In this document: one piece after another, positions 37,047 through 44,472 of the stretch
How the letters are laid out: each line of letters begins with the position of its first letter
How positions within the stretch are numbered: the stretch's first letter is position 1
Assembly: GCA_017883135.1 (NCBI GenBank)
Contig: JADGOE010000005.1
Coordinates: 1 to 64,000, forward strand
Length of the DNA: 64,000 bases
Origin: Acidimicrobiales bacterium
GTDB lineage: Bacteria > Actinomycetota > Acidimicrobiia > Acidimicrobiales > RAAP-2
Reading direction: 5' to 3'
Made by a program: the position numbers and the translations under genes
Notes under the pieces: generated by a model
Databases searched by the model: none
What the model saw: only the letters and a program-made list of their open reading frames with translations
What the model was told of the DNA's origin: nothing

Positions 37047-38008
37047 GCCAGACCTCCGGACATCGGCGCAGGACCGGTATGCGTGCCGTACGCGAGGCCG
37101 GGGTTGGCGGCGTCGAACCCGTGGGTCAGGCTCAAGAAGACGTCTTCGAGGCTGCCCCGCTCGTGAACCAGCTCGTAGAGGATGATCCGGTGCTGGGCAG
37201 CGAAGGGGCCGAACCACTCGGGGGTGGCCCCGTCGATGACCAGGGTGTCGGCGGCGACCTGGCGGTAGGCCACCGGGATGGTGGCGAGCGCTGCGGTCAG
37301 CCGGGCCAGCTCGGGTGACCTGATGCGCATCCCGGTGCTCGTCCCGGCCCGCTGGGCCAGGTCGGCCAGGGTGGTCTGGAGCACCAACCGCCCGTGCGAG
37401 ACGATCACCACGTCGTCGACGGTTTCTTCCATCTCCGACAGCAGGTGGGACGAGACCAGCACCGCGTGCCCGAGGGACGCCTGGTGGCGGATGAAGGTGC
37501 GCAACCACTGGATCCCCTGCGGATCGAGCCCGTTGGAGGGCTCGTCGAAGATGAGGATCTCGGGATCTCCGAGCAGGGCAGTGGCCAGCTGGAGGCGTTG
37601 GCGCATCCCGAGTGAGAACTTGCCCACGCGCCGGCGGGCGACATCGGAGAGGCCGACCAGATCGAGTGTCTCGTCAACCCGCGACAGTGGGATCAGCGCG
37701 CCGATGGCCACTGACTTCAAGTGGTCCTCGGCCCGCCGCGACGGGTGGAAGCTGGTCGCCTCGAGGACTGCGCCCACACGGTGGACGGGATGGTCGAGGT
37801 TGGCGTAGCGGCGTCCGCCGAAGGTTGCCGTCCCACCGCTGGCCGACACCAGCCCGAGCAGAATGCGGAGCGTGGTCGTCTTGCCCGAGCCGTTGGGCCC
37901 GAGGAAGCCGGTCACCCGTCCCTCGGGTACCTCGAAGGTCAGGTCGTCCACGGCCCGCACGCTTCCGAACTGCTTGGACAGTCCGTGGACCTCGATCGCC
38001 GAAGGCAT
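37043..38008 (-). CDS. ABC exporter ATP-binding protein
   Basis: A 321-residue ATPase. Walker A GPNGSGKTT, signature FSLGMRQRLQLA, Walker B ILIFDEPSNGLDP and switch His in LVSSHLL are all intact. The C-terminal extension of about 90 residues is the DrrA/CcmA-type regulatory tail. ATG 38008 is chosen; GTG 38047 is in frame upstream. Together with the overlapping permease gene it forms a half-type exporter. Confidence 0.88.
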   Translation of the reverse strand: MPSAIEVHGLSKQFGSVRAVDDLTFEVPEGRVTGFLGPNGSGKTTTLRILLGLVSASGGTATFGGRRYANLDHPVHRVGAVLEATSFHPSRRAEDHLKSVAIGALIPLSRVDETLDLVGLSDVARRRVGKFSLGMRQRLQLATALLGDPEILIFDEPSNGLDPQGIQWLRTFIRHQASLGHAVLVSSHLLSEMEETVDDVVIVSHGRLVLQTTLADLAQRAGTSTGMRIRSPELARLTAALATIPVAYRQVAADTLVIDGATPEWFGPFAAQHRIILYELVHERGSLEDVFLSLTHGFDAANPGLAYGTHTGPAPMSGGLA

Positions 38009-38086
38009 GCCAGACGGTACCCCGACCGGCACCGACCCCCGTGTCACCCCGGTCGACGGTGGCCGATGGAGAGGATCCCTGGGTGG

Positions 38087-38689
38087 TCAGACCTCTGCGC
38101 CGATGTCGGTGGGCAGCAGGAAGTCGACGGCGACGACCAATTCGTCGTGGACCCGGTTCATGTTGCTCCACCCGTTGACCCACCCCACCAGTGCCGAATA
38201 CCAAACGTGGCCCAGTATGCGGGCCCGGTCGCTCAGATTGGGAGGGTGTGGTTCCCCGATGGCACGGGTGATGATGCCTTCCATCAGGACCGATACCTGC
38301 TGCTGGCACTTGATGGCCGCTGGGTCCGGTGACGCCAGCGCGGTGAAGACGGCTCCGACCAGCTGCGGTTGGCGGCCCATGGCCCGCAGGGCCCGGTCGA
38401 GGACGTCGATCACCCGCTCGGCGGCAGAGTCGCCCTGGGCGGGTAGCTGGGCCAACCGGCCGTCCAACTGCTCCACCCAGTGGACGAGTGCGGCGGCCAA
38501 CAGATGGTCCTTGCTGGTGAAGTAGCGGTAGACGGTGCCCATCGCGACGTCGGCGCGGGCTGCGACGTCGCGCATCTGCACGGCCTCGTAGCCACCATCC
38601 AGCCCGAGCGACATGGCGGCGTCGACCACACGCTGGCGACGGGCGTACTGGGCACGCGTCAGAGTGCGGGGCACCGGACCGTTGGCCAT
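38087..38689 (-). CDS. TetR-family regulator, KstR-like
   Basis: A 200-residue repressor. The N-terminal helix-turn-helix region (GGYEAVQMRDVAARADVAMG then TVYRYFTSKDHLLAAAL) is strikingly like KstR, the mycobacterial repressor of sterol and lipid catabolism. The C-terminal domain is the helical ligand-binding part, ending in WYSALVGWVNGWSN. It is divergent from a second TetR gene, and the shared gap contains the palindrome CTGAC-N5-GTCAC. Because the same palindrome occurs at four other lipid-gene promoters, either of the two TetR proteins is a candidate for binding it (inference). TAGGGT lies 8 nt before the ATG. Confidence 0.85.
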   Translation of the reverse strand: MANGPVPRTLTRAQYARRQRVVDAAMSLGLDGGYEAVQMRDVAARADVAMGTVYRYFTSKDHLLAAALVHWVEQLDGRLAQLPAQGDSAAERVIDVLDRALRAMGRQPQLVGAVFTALASPDPAAIKCQQQVSVLMEGIITRAIGEPHPPNLSDRARILGHVWYSALVGWVNGWSNMNRVHDELVVAVDFLLPTDIGAEV

Positions 38690-38697
38690 GGCCGTTC

Positions 38698-38703
38698 ACC
38701 CTA
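38698..38703 (-). promoter_or_regulatory. -10 box of the KstR-like gene
   Basis: Minus-strand TAGGGT lies 8 nt upstream of ATG 38689 with no ribosome binding site, suggesting a leaderless or near-leaderless mRNA. Confidence 0.4.
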
Positions 38704-38759
38704 CTCCCCAGGGGTTTCGCCCCCGGGATGCCGGAAGGCGGACCGCCGGGTACCAATTC

Positions 38760-38774
38760 CTGACGGTCCGTCAC
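38760..38774. promoter_or_regulatory. Palindromic operator between divergent TetR genes
   Basis: CTGACGGTCCGTCAC (arms TGAC / GTCA, 5-nt spacer). It overlaps the position expected for the -35 box of the plus-strand TetR gene and lies about 70 nt from the start of the minus-strand one. Four further copies occur in the window. Confidence 0.6.
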
Positions 38775-38791
38775 GTCCGGCCACCTCTCGG

Positions 38792-38797
38792 TACCAT
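38792..38797 (+). promoter_or_regulatory. -10 box of the plus-strand TetR gene
   Basis: TACCAT is followed by 8 nt and ATG 38806; no Shine-Dalgarno is visible. The operator lies 17 nt upstream of it. Confidence 0.4.
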
Positions 38798-38805
38798 GGG
38801 CGGCC

Positions 38806-39603
38806 ATGGCTCTCGCCGATGACCCGGAACCGATCGCGACTACGGACGGCCGTGTCCCCGGGCGGCGGGGGCGGGCGACCCGCCAGCGACTCCTCGAGTG
38901 CACCACTGAGCTGTTGGTGGCCACACCGTGGCGTTCCATCAAGGTGATCGACATCGCCCGCCAGGCCGGGACGTCACCGGCCACCTTCTACCAGTACTTC
39001 GAGAACGTGGAGGCCGCGATCACCGTGCTGGCCGAGGAGTTGGTCGAAGGGGCAGGCGTACTGGCCGGCCTGGTCGACGGCGACTGGTCGGAGGAGGCGA
39101 GCTGGACCACCGCAGTGGCCCTGGTCGAAGGGTTCATGGAGTATTGGGAGCGGAACCGGGCGGTGTTCCGGGTGGTCGAACTGACCACGGTCGAAGGAGA
39201 CCTGCGGTTCCAGGGCCTGCGGGTCCGGGCCCTCAATGCAGTCACGGTCACCCTGGCCCGGGTGATCGCCGCCGGGGGCGATGGCGCAGCATCGCCTGCC
39301 GGTTCCGACCCGATGGCCGCGGCCGGGACCCTGATCGCCATGCTGGCCCAGGTGGCGGGCCACCGCTATGGCTTCGAGTTCTGGGGTATCCGTACCGCCT
39401 CACTGGTCGACAGCCAGGCCCGCCTCCTCCACTGGGCGGTGACCGGCAGGGCCGCTCCCGAGGGAGCGCACGTCGCCGGCTCGGAAGCGCCGCCTCCGAG
39501 GACCGGCCCGGTGGTCGGGGGCGGGGCGGCGGCGGCCCGCACCGCAGAGGTGAAAGGGGCGGCACGAGCTGCAGCGAAAGCGGCGGCGAAGCCGAGGAAG
39601 TGA
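38806..39603 (+). CDS. TetR-family regulator with Ala/Lys-rich C-terminal tail
   Basis: A 265-residue repressor. The DNA-binding domain is RGRATRQRLLECTTELLV then SIKVIDIARQAGTSPATFYQYFENVEAAI. The central helical domain contains VFRVVELTTVEGDLRFQGLR and GHRYGFEFWG. The last 25 or so residues (VKGAARAAAKAAAKPRK) are a histone-H1-like basic tail unusual for TetR. It is divergent from the KstR-like regulator and probably autoregulated through the palindrome at 38760-38774. Confidence 0.83.
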   Translation: MALADDPEPIATTDGRVPGRRGRATRQRLLECTTELLVATPWRSIKVIDIARQAGTSPATFYQYFENVEAAITVLAEELVEGAGVLAGLVDGDWSEEASWTTAVALVEGFMEYWERNRAVFRVVELTTVEGDLRFQGLRVRALNAVTVTLARVIAAGGDGAASPAGSDPMAAAGTLIAMLAQVAGHRYGFEFWGIRTASLVDSQARLLHWAVTGRAAPEGAHVAGSEAPPPRTGPVVGGGAAAARTAEVKGAARAAAKAAAKPRK

Positions 39604-39631
39604 GGAAGGGGCGGGGGAGGGCGGCCGCCAC

Positions 39632-39847
39632 TCAGCTGCGCGCCAGGAGATCGGCAGCGGGGACCCCGAGGCGTTCGGCGAGCCGCTCGACCGTCCTGAG
39701 CGTCACATTCCGTTCGCCCCGCTCGAGGTCCCCGACGTAGGTGCGGTGCACCCCCAACAGGTCGGCGAACGACTCTTGACTGAGGTACCGAGACTTGCGC
39801 TGCTTCCGGAGATTGCTGCCGAAACGTCGCTGGAGGTCGCCTTCCAC
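39632..39847 (-). CDS. Small XRE-family HTH regulator
   Basis: A 71-residue protein that is essentially one Cro/C1-type domain: LRKQRKSRYLSQESFADLLG, HRTYVGDLERGERN, RTVERLAERLGVPAADL. Size and layout resemble C-proteins of restriction systems and other small standalone repressors, but no restriction-modification genes are nearby. GTG 39847 is preceded by AAGGAG at 5-6 nt, which decides the start against longer frames. Its target is unknown. Confidence 0.8.
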   Translation of the reverse strand: MEGDLQRRFGSNLRKQRKSRYLSQESFADLLGVHRTYVGDLERGERNVTLRTVERLAERLGVPAADLLARS

Positions 39848-39978
39848 GGGGACTCCTTCAGCAACCGCCGCCGGCCGGTTCCAAATACCGGGCGATCCCG
39901 TTGGTCGCCTCCGGATCGGAAGAGACCATCGATCGCCCTCGGGATCCGGACCCTCGCACAACTTTGACCACCCTCCGA

Positions 39979-40007
39979 ATTATCTACTCGGCCGGTGCCC
40001 GGTTTAA
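39979..40007 (-). promoter_or_regulatory. Sigma70-like promoter of the XRE gene
   Basis: On the minus strand TTAAAC (40007-40002) and GATAAT (39984-39979) are separated by exactly 17 nt in an AT-rich island. The leader to GTG 39847 is about 125 nt, long enough for autoregulation. Confidence 0.45.
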
Positions 40008-40019
40008 CCCCCGAGGCCT

Positions 40020-41072
40020 TCAGCGCAGTGCCACCGGGTTGACCGGTGATCCCAGGGCATTGGTGAAGGGCAGTGGCGTGGCATCGAGGAGGAAGTCGTA
40101 CCTGCCATCGACCGCGCAGGCATCGGCCAACTCGTCGAGGAACCAGTTCTGCCCCTGGGTCATCCCCATCTCGACCAGGTGCAGGAGGTGCACCGGTAGA
40201 TAGAGGTCCTTCGACTCGCACGGATAGACCTCGAGGACCATGGTGTCGGTCGCGACCGCCGCGACATCCCGGTCGTGGAACCACTCTGCTGTAGCCATGG
40301 TCAACCCGGGCGTCGGCCAGGTGTAGGCCACCAGATCTCGCGTCGGCTCTGCCCCCCCGAGGCCCGGCCTCCCGGGGAGGGCCAGGTGGGCGGCTTGGCC
40401 GGTCCGCACCAGGACCACGTCCCCCGGTTCGACGGTGAGGGCACCGAGGTCACAGGCCGCGTCCAGGTCCTCCGGGGTGATCGGGTATCCCGGATCGAGG
40501 ATCTCTTGGCCCTTGGTCCGCGGCACGTCGAGCAACAGCCCCCGGGACACCAGCGAGCTGATCAGGTGGATTCCCAACTTGGTGGTCCCGTCCTCGGTGA
40601 CCGACGAGGCCGGGTACCCGTTGTACAGCTTCCCCCCATCGGGTCCGGCCCCGTACGAGGCGTGGGCCAGGCCGTCCCAGTGGGTGGCGCACTGCATGGA
40701 GAACGTCACCACGTCCTCGGACGAGGCGATCCACTCGGGGTCCGGGCTGAGCGGGTTGTTGACACAGATCATGGTGCGGTTCGGATTGACCCTGCCGGGG
40801 ATGAACCCCATCTGGATGCCCTCTTCGGCCGACATGGGCAGGCCCAGGGCGAAGGCGGCCCCGTCGACCACAGCGGCGGTTCCCCTCAGACGGGCGGCCT
40901 CATCGATGAGATTGAGCGTGCCGATCTGGTCATCCGGCCCCCAGCGGCCCCAGTTGGAGACGCGGGCGGCCAGTTCGGCGAAGAACGACGGGATGGAGGT
41001 CGGCACGGGCACGGGCACCCACCTGTTGTAGTCGAAAGGGGCAACAGTTCTGTCGATTTCGGCCGATACCAC
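40020..41072 (-). CDS. Cyclase/kynurenine-formamidase-like family hydrolase
   Basis: A 350-residue protein of the putative cyclase family (PF04199). The metal-binding motif appears as QCATHWDGLAHASYG (HxDxxxH). WGRWGPDDQIGTLNLI near the N-terminus and GCxLDVPRTKG-type and VEPGDVVLVRTG segments are family features. Members hydrolyse amides or lactone-like bonds in various pathways; substrate unknown. No convincing Shine-Dalgarno is seen at GTG 41072. It reads divergently from the CAP-domain gene. Confidence 0.8.
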   Translation of the reverse strand: MVSAEIDRTVAPFDYNRWVPVPVPTSIPSFFAELAARVSNWGRWGPDDQIGTLNLIDEAARLRGTAAVVDGAAFALGLPMSAEEGIQMGFIPGRVNPNRTMICVNNPLSPDPEWIASSEDVVTFSMQCATHWDGLAHASYGAGPDGGKLYNGYPASSVTEDGTTKLGIHLISSLVSRGLLLDVPRTKGQEILDPGYPITPEDLDAACDLGALTVEPGDVVLVRTGQAAHLALPGRPGLGGAEPTRDLVAYTWPTPGLTMATAEWFHDRDVAAVATDTMVLEVYPCESKDLYLPVHLLHLVEMGMTQGQNWFLDELADACAVDGRYDFLLDATPLPFTNALGSPVNPVALR

Positions 41073-41162
41073 TCGTAGAGGAGTTCGTGAGAGGCATCCG
41101 GCGTGATTGAAGAGCAGCGCCTCGGATGCCAGACTGAGGACCGACTAGAGGGGCGCGGAACC

Positions 41163-42773
41163 GTGGACGACAATCGATTCGAAGCCCGCCCTCCCGGAGG
41201 TCGGTTGCGCAGCACCGTGACCCGGGCGTCTCGCGGGGTTGATCGTCGTGATGCCGACCGCCGCGCTCGGTCGGGTCACGCCGGCCTGGTTGCGGTGGTC
41301 GGGGTCGTGTTGGGAGTGGGGGGTCTCTTCTTCGGGCAGGGCGTGGTGGCTCCGGAGCCGGCTGGGGCGGTCGTCGCCGCCCACGACGTGGCCGGCGTGC
41401 AGGCGCTCTATGCCGAGGACTTGGTGGCCCGCATCAACGCCGAACGGGCGGCGCGGAGCACCTCGGCGATCCCGATACCCCAACTTCAGGTGAACCAGAG
41501 CCTTCAGGCCGACGCGCAGGCGTGGTCGGCACACTTGGCCGCCGTCGGAACGGTGTCCGACCCGAGCCTGCCCGCGTGCATCGGGCCGGGTGGAGCGCCT
41601 CCACCTGCCGGCCAACAGTGCGTGCTCGCCGCAAATTCCGCCAGCACCGGCTACGGCTTCTGGCCGGGTGACGGTTCCGATGGGATGAACGCCGACTACA
41701 TGAACTCATCCGGCCACCGGCAGAACATGTTGGCCTCTGCCTACTCCGATGTCGGCGTGGGAGTGACGTGCAGCGCCAACCAGGCGTGGACCGTCGAGCT
41801 GTTCGGTAGCGCCTACGCCAACATGGCGGCGGCCAATGCCCGCCAGGCGGTCCAGAACCTCTACGAAGGGAACCCGGTGGCGTCGAGCCCGATGGTGGCC
41901 GGAGTGCCGTCGGGCGATCCGGTGTACTGCCCGGGCCAGACAGACGGTCCGGCCGGGGCGGTGTCGGCCACAGGGGGCCAGCAGCCGTATCCGTACGCGG
42001 TGCCGGCGGTGCCCGGCGAGCCCATCACCAGCATGGCGGCGCCGGTGGTGGGAATGGCCGACACCTCGGACGGCGCGGGGTACTGGTTGGCCCGGGCCGA
42101 TGGATCGGTGTCCGCCCACGGCAACGCAGTCAACTACGGCTCGATGGCCGGGGCCCCGTTGGCCGCGCCCATCTCCCATGTGGTGGCCACAGCCGACGGC
42201 AACGGCTACTGGTTGGTGGCGAGTGACGGCGGCATCTTCTCCTTCGGCGACGCCAAGTTCTACGGCTCGATGGGCGGCCAACCGTTGAACGCACCGGTGG
42301 TGGGCATCGCTCCGACAGCGGACGGCAGGGGTTACTGGATGGTGGCCTCCGACGGCGGCATCTTCGCCTTCGGCGACGCGGTCTTCCACGGCTCGATGGG
42401 CGGTCACCCGTTGAACGCACCGGTGGTGGGGCTGGCGACCGATGCGCCCGGCAACGGCTACTGGCTGGTGGCCTCCGACGGCGGCGTGTTCTCCTTCGGT
42501 GCCCCGTTCCACGGGTCGACCGGCGGTATCCACCTCAACCTGCCGGTGAATGGCATCGCGGCGACGGCCGGCGGCGGCGGGTACTGGTTCGTGGCGTCCG
42601 ACGGCGGCATCTTCGCCTTCGGCGACGCCGGGTTCCACGGCAGTGCCGGAGGGTTGCCGCTCAACGCGGCGATCGCGGGGATGGCAGCCGACCGCGCAAC
42701 CGGGGGCTACTGGATGGTGGCCACCGACGGCGGCATCTTCTCGTACGGAGCGCCGTTCTTCGGCGCAGGGTGA
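41163..42773 (+). CDS. Exported CAP-domain protein with GYWLVASDGG repeats
   Basis: A 536-residue secreted or membrane-anchored protein. A basic N-terminus is followed by a hydrophobic signal/anchor (about residues 39-60). The CAP (SCP/PR1) domain spans about 75-245, with DLVARINAERAARS, WSAHLAA and the conserved SSGHRQNMLASAYSDVGVG. Residues about 305-535 are five and a half copies of a 42-residue repeat, GYWLVASDGGIFxFGDAxFHGSMGGxPLNAPVxG, predicted to form a beta-propeller-like surface. GTG 41163 is chosen; GTG 41103 is in frame upstream. The cell-surface role is inferred. Confidence 0.8.
   Translation: MDDNRFEARPPGGRLRSTVTRASRGVDRRDADRRARSGHAGLVAVVGVVLGVGGLFFGQGVVAPEPAGAVVAAHDVAGVQALYAEDLVARINAERAARSTSAIPIPQLQVNQSLQADAQAWSAHLAAVGTVSDPSLPACIGPGGAPPPAGQQCVLAANSASTGYGFWPGDGSDGMNADYMNSSGHRQNMLASAYSDVGVGVTCSANQAWTVELFGSAYANMAAANARQAVQNLYEGNPVASSPMVAGVPSGDPVYCPGQTDGPAGAVSATGGQQPYPYAVPAVPGEPITSMAAPVVGMADTSDGAGYWLARADGSVSAHGNAVNYGSMAGAPLAAPISHVVATADGNGYWLVASDGGIFSFGDAKFYGSMGGQPLNAPVVGIAPTADGRGYWMVASDGGIFAFGDAVFHGSMGGHPLNAPVVGLATDAPGNGYWLVASDGGVFSFGAPFHGSTGGIHLNLPVNGIAATAGGGGYWFVASDGGIFAFGDAGFHGSAGGLPLNAAIAGMAADRATGGYWMVATDGGIFSYGAPFFGAG
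42078..42770 (+). repeat. Tandem 126-bp coding repeats (42-residue GYW units)
   Basis: Five full units and a partial one, each starting with a Gly-Tyr-Trp codon triplet and carrying DGGIFxFGDA. They are degenerate at the DNA level but keep the 126-bp period, except the fourth unit which is 3 bp short. Confidence 0.8.
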
Positions 42774-42806
42774 GCACCGGCAGAGCCGGCGGAGCGGGCG
42801 CCCGGG

Positions 42807-44276
42807 TCAGCCGGCCCAGATGATCGACTGCATCTCCGAGTAGGCCTCGAGGCTGTAGTCGCCACCGTCCCGTCCGATGCCGCTCATCTTGAAGCCGCCG
42901 AAGGGCGCATCCATGTTGCGTTGGGCGGTGTTGATGCCGACGTGGCCGGCCCGGAGCAGTTTGGCCACTCGGAACGCCCGGGCGGTGTCCCCCGAGAAGA
43001 CGTAGTCGTAGAGGCCGAACTCGGAGTCGTTTGCGATGGCGATGCCCTCCTCCTCGTCGTCGAAGGGAATGGCCACCACTACCGGGCCGAAGATCTCTTC
43101 GCGGGCAGCGGTCATGTCGTTGGTGCCGGTGATGAGGGTGGGCTCCACGTAGAACCCGGTCGGCAGATGCGCGGGACGGTTGCCGCCGATCACCACCTCA
43201 CCCTGACTGCGCCCGGTGTCGATGTAGTCGAGCACCCGCTGCTGGTGGGCAGCGGAGATCAGTGGCCCGACCACGGTCTCCTGCTCGGTCGGGTCTCCCA
43301 CCTTGAGGAAGCCGGCGAATTTGGACAGTCCCTCCACCATCTGGTCGAAGATGCTCCGGTGCACCACGGCCCGGGTCGGTGCCGTGCAGATCTGACCGGA
43401 GTGGAAGGCCCAGGTGGAACCGATGGCGGCGATGGCGCCCTTGAGGTCGGCGTCGTCGAAGACCAGTGCCGCGCCCTTGCCACCCAGCTCCATCAGCAGC
43501 CGCTTCATGGTCGGAGCGCCGGCTGCAGCGATCCGTTGGCCGACAGCGGTGGACCCGGTGAACGACACCATGTCGACGTCGGGCGACGAGGTCAGGGCCG
43601 ACGCCGGTTCGGGGCCCTGTGCGCTGATCAGGTTGATCACACCGGGTGGGAACCCGACTTCGTCCAGCACCCGGGCCAGTTCCACCACGGCCAGCGGGTC
43701 CTGTGGGGCCGGCTTGATGATGACGGTGTTGCCCATGGCCAGTGCCGGGGCCACCTTGCCGGCCATGTTGGTGAGCGGGAAGTTGTAGCTGGCGATGGCC
43801 GCCACCACGCCCACCGGTTGCCGGTAGGCGAGGGCACTGATCAGCCCACCGGGGGCAAGCGGTGTGGCGGCGGTGGCGATGGGGGGAAGCATCGACTCTT
43901 GGACATGGCGGAGGTCGCGTGAGTAGCGCTCGAACCGGTCGGCACTGATCGGCACCTGCATGCGCGAACCCACCGAGGCGGTGGCTCCGGTTTCGGCGAT
44001 CACCAGGGGGACGAGCTCGTCGTTCTTCGCCCGGATGGCCGCAGCGGCGGCCTTCAGGAGGGCCAGGCGCTCATCGACAGGAGTGGCCGCCCACGCGGGG
44101 AAGGCCTCGCGGGCCGCGGCGGCGGCCGCCGCCGCGTCGTCGACCGAGGCGTCGGGCGCCCGGCCAACCACTTCTTCGGTGGCCGGGTTGATGACGTCGT
44201 AGGTGCCGTTGCCGGCGTCGACCCACTTGCCACCGATCAGCAGCTGGGTTTCATCCCTGGTGACCTGACTACCCAT
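42807..44276 (-). CDS. NAD(P)-dependent aldehyde dehydrogenase
   Basis: A 489-residue ALDH. NAD-binding IASYNFPLTNMAGKVAPALA and FTGSTAVGQRIA are present, with the general-base Glu in LLMELGGKGAALV and the nucleophile Cys in GQICTAPTR. GPVVVAIPFDDEEEGIAIAN near the end is typical. ATG 44276 follows AAGGGGGG; a GTG at 44426 adds 50 unnatural residues and was not chosen. A CTGAC-N5-GTCAG operator and TACACT box lie 145-165 nt upstream, linking it to the lipid regulon. Confidence 0.9.
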   Translation of the reverse strand: MGSQVTRDETQLLIGGKWVDAGNGTYDVINPATEEVVGRAPDASVDDAAAAAAAAREAFPAWAATPVDERLALLKAAAAAIRAKNDELVPLVIAETGATASVGSRMQVPISADRFERYSRDLRHVQESMLPPIATAATPLAPGGLISALAYRQPVGVVAAIASYNFPLTNMAGKVAPALAMGNTVIIKPAPQDPLAVVELARVLDEVGFPPGVINLISAQGPEPASALTSSPDVDMVSFTGSTAVGQRIAAAGAPTMKRLLMELGGKGAALVFDDADLKGAIAAIGSTWAFHSGQICTAPTRAVVHRSIFDQMVEGLSKFAGFLKVGDPTEQETVVGPLISAAHQQRVLDYIDTGRSQGEVVIGGNRPAHLPTGFYVEPTLITGTNDMTAAREEIFGPVVVAIPFDDEEEGIAIANDSEFGLYDYVFSGDTARAFRVAKLLRAGHVGINTAQRNMDAPFGGFKMSGIGRDGGDYSLEAYSEMQSIIWAG

Positions 44277-44419
44277 GGTGGGTCCCCCCTTGCGGTGATG
44301 GATGTGTACGGATGGAGCACCGATGGCTCCGTTGGCTGTGTGACTGGTGCGCATGGTGCATGGGGCAACCGGTGCGCGCTCGACCGACGACTGCGCGGAT
44401 CGTGGACGGTTGCCCTCAT

Positions 44420-44434
44420 CTGACACCGCGTCAG
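44420..44434. promoter_or_regulatory. Palindromic operator upstream of the aldehyde dehydrogenase
   Basis: CTGACACCGCGTCAG: perfect 5-bp arms with 5-nt spacer. It lies immediately downstream of a minus-strand TACACT -10 box (44441-44436), so a bound repressor would cover the transcription start. Confidence 0.55.
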
Positions 44435-44435
44435 C

Positions 44436-44441
44436 AGTGTA
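44436..44441 (-). promoter_or_regulatory. -10 box of the aldehyde dehydrogenase transcript
   Basis: Minus-strand TACACT, identical to the -10 box of the operator-controlled amidohydrolase at 52335. Confidence 0.4.
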
Positions 44442-44472
44442 GGCCGTGACCGCTACGCCGGCAGCTGGCCGG

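Noticed and set aside
42078-42770. CRISPR-like periodicity
   Set aside because: The 126-bp repeats are in frame, encode protein repeats, and have no short identical repeat with unique spacers. No CRISPR array or cas gene is present.
44277-44426. 50-residue N-terminal extension of the aldehyde dehydrogenase from GTG 44426
   Set aside because: The extension is Ser/Arg/Pro-rich and unlike the family, while ATG 44276 has a good ribosome binding site.
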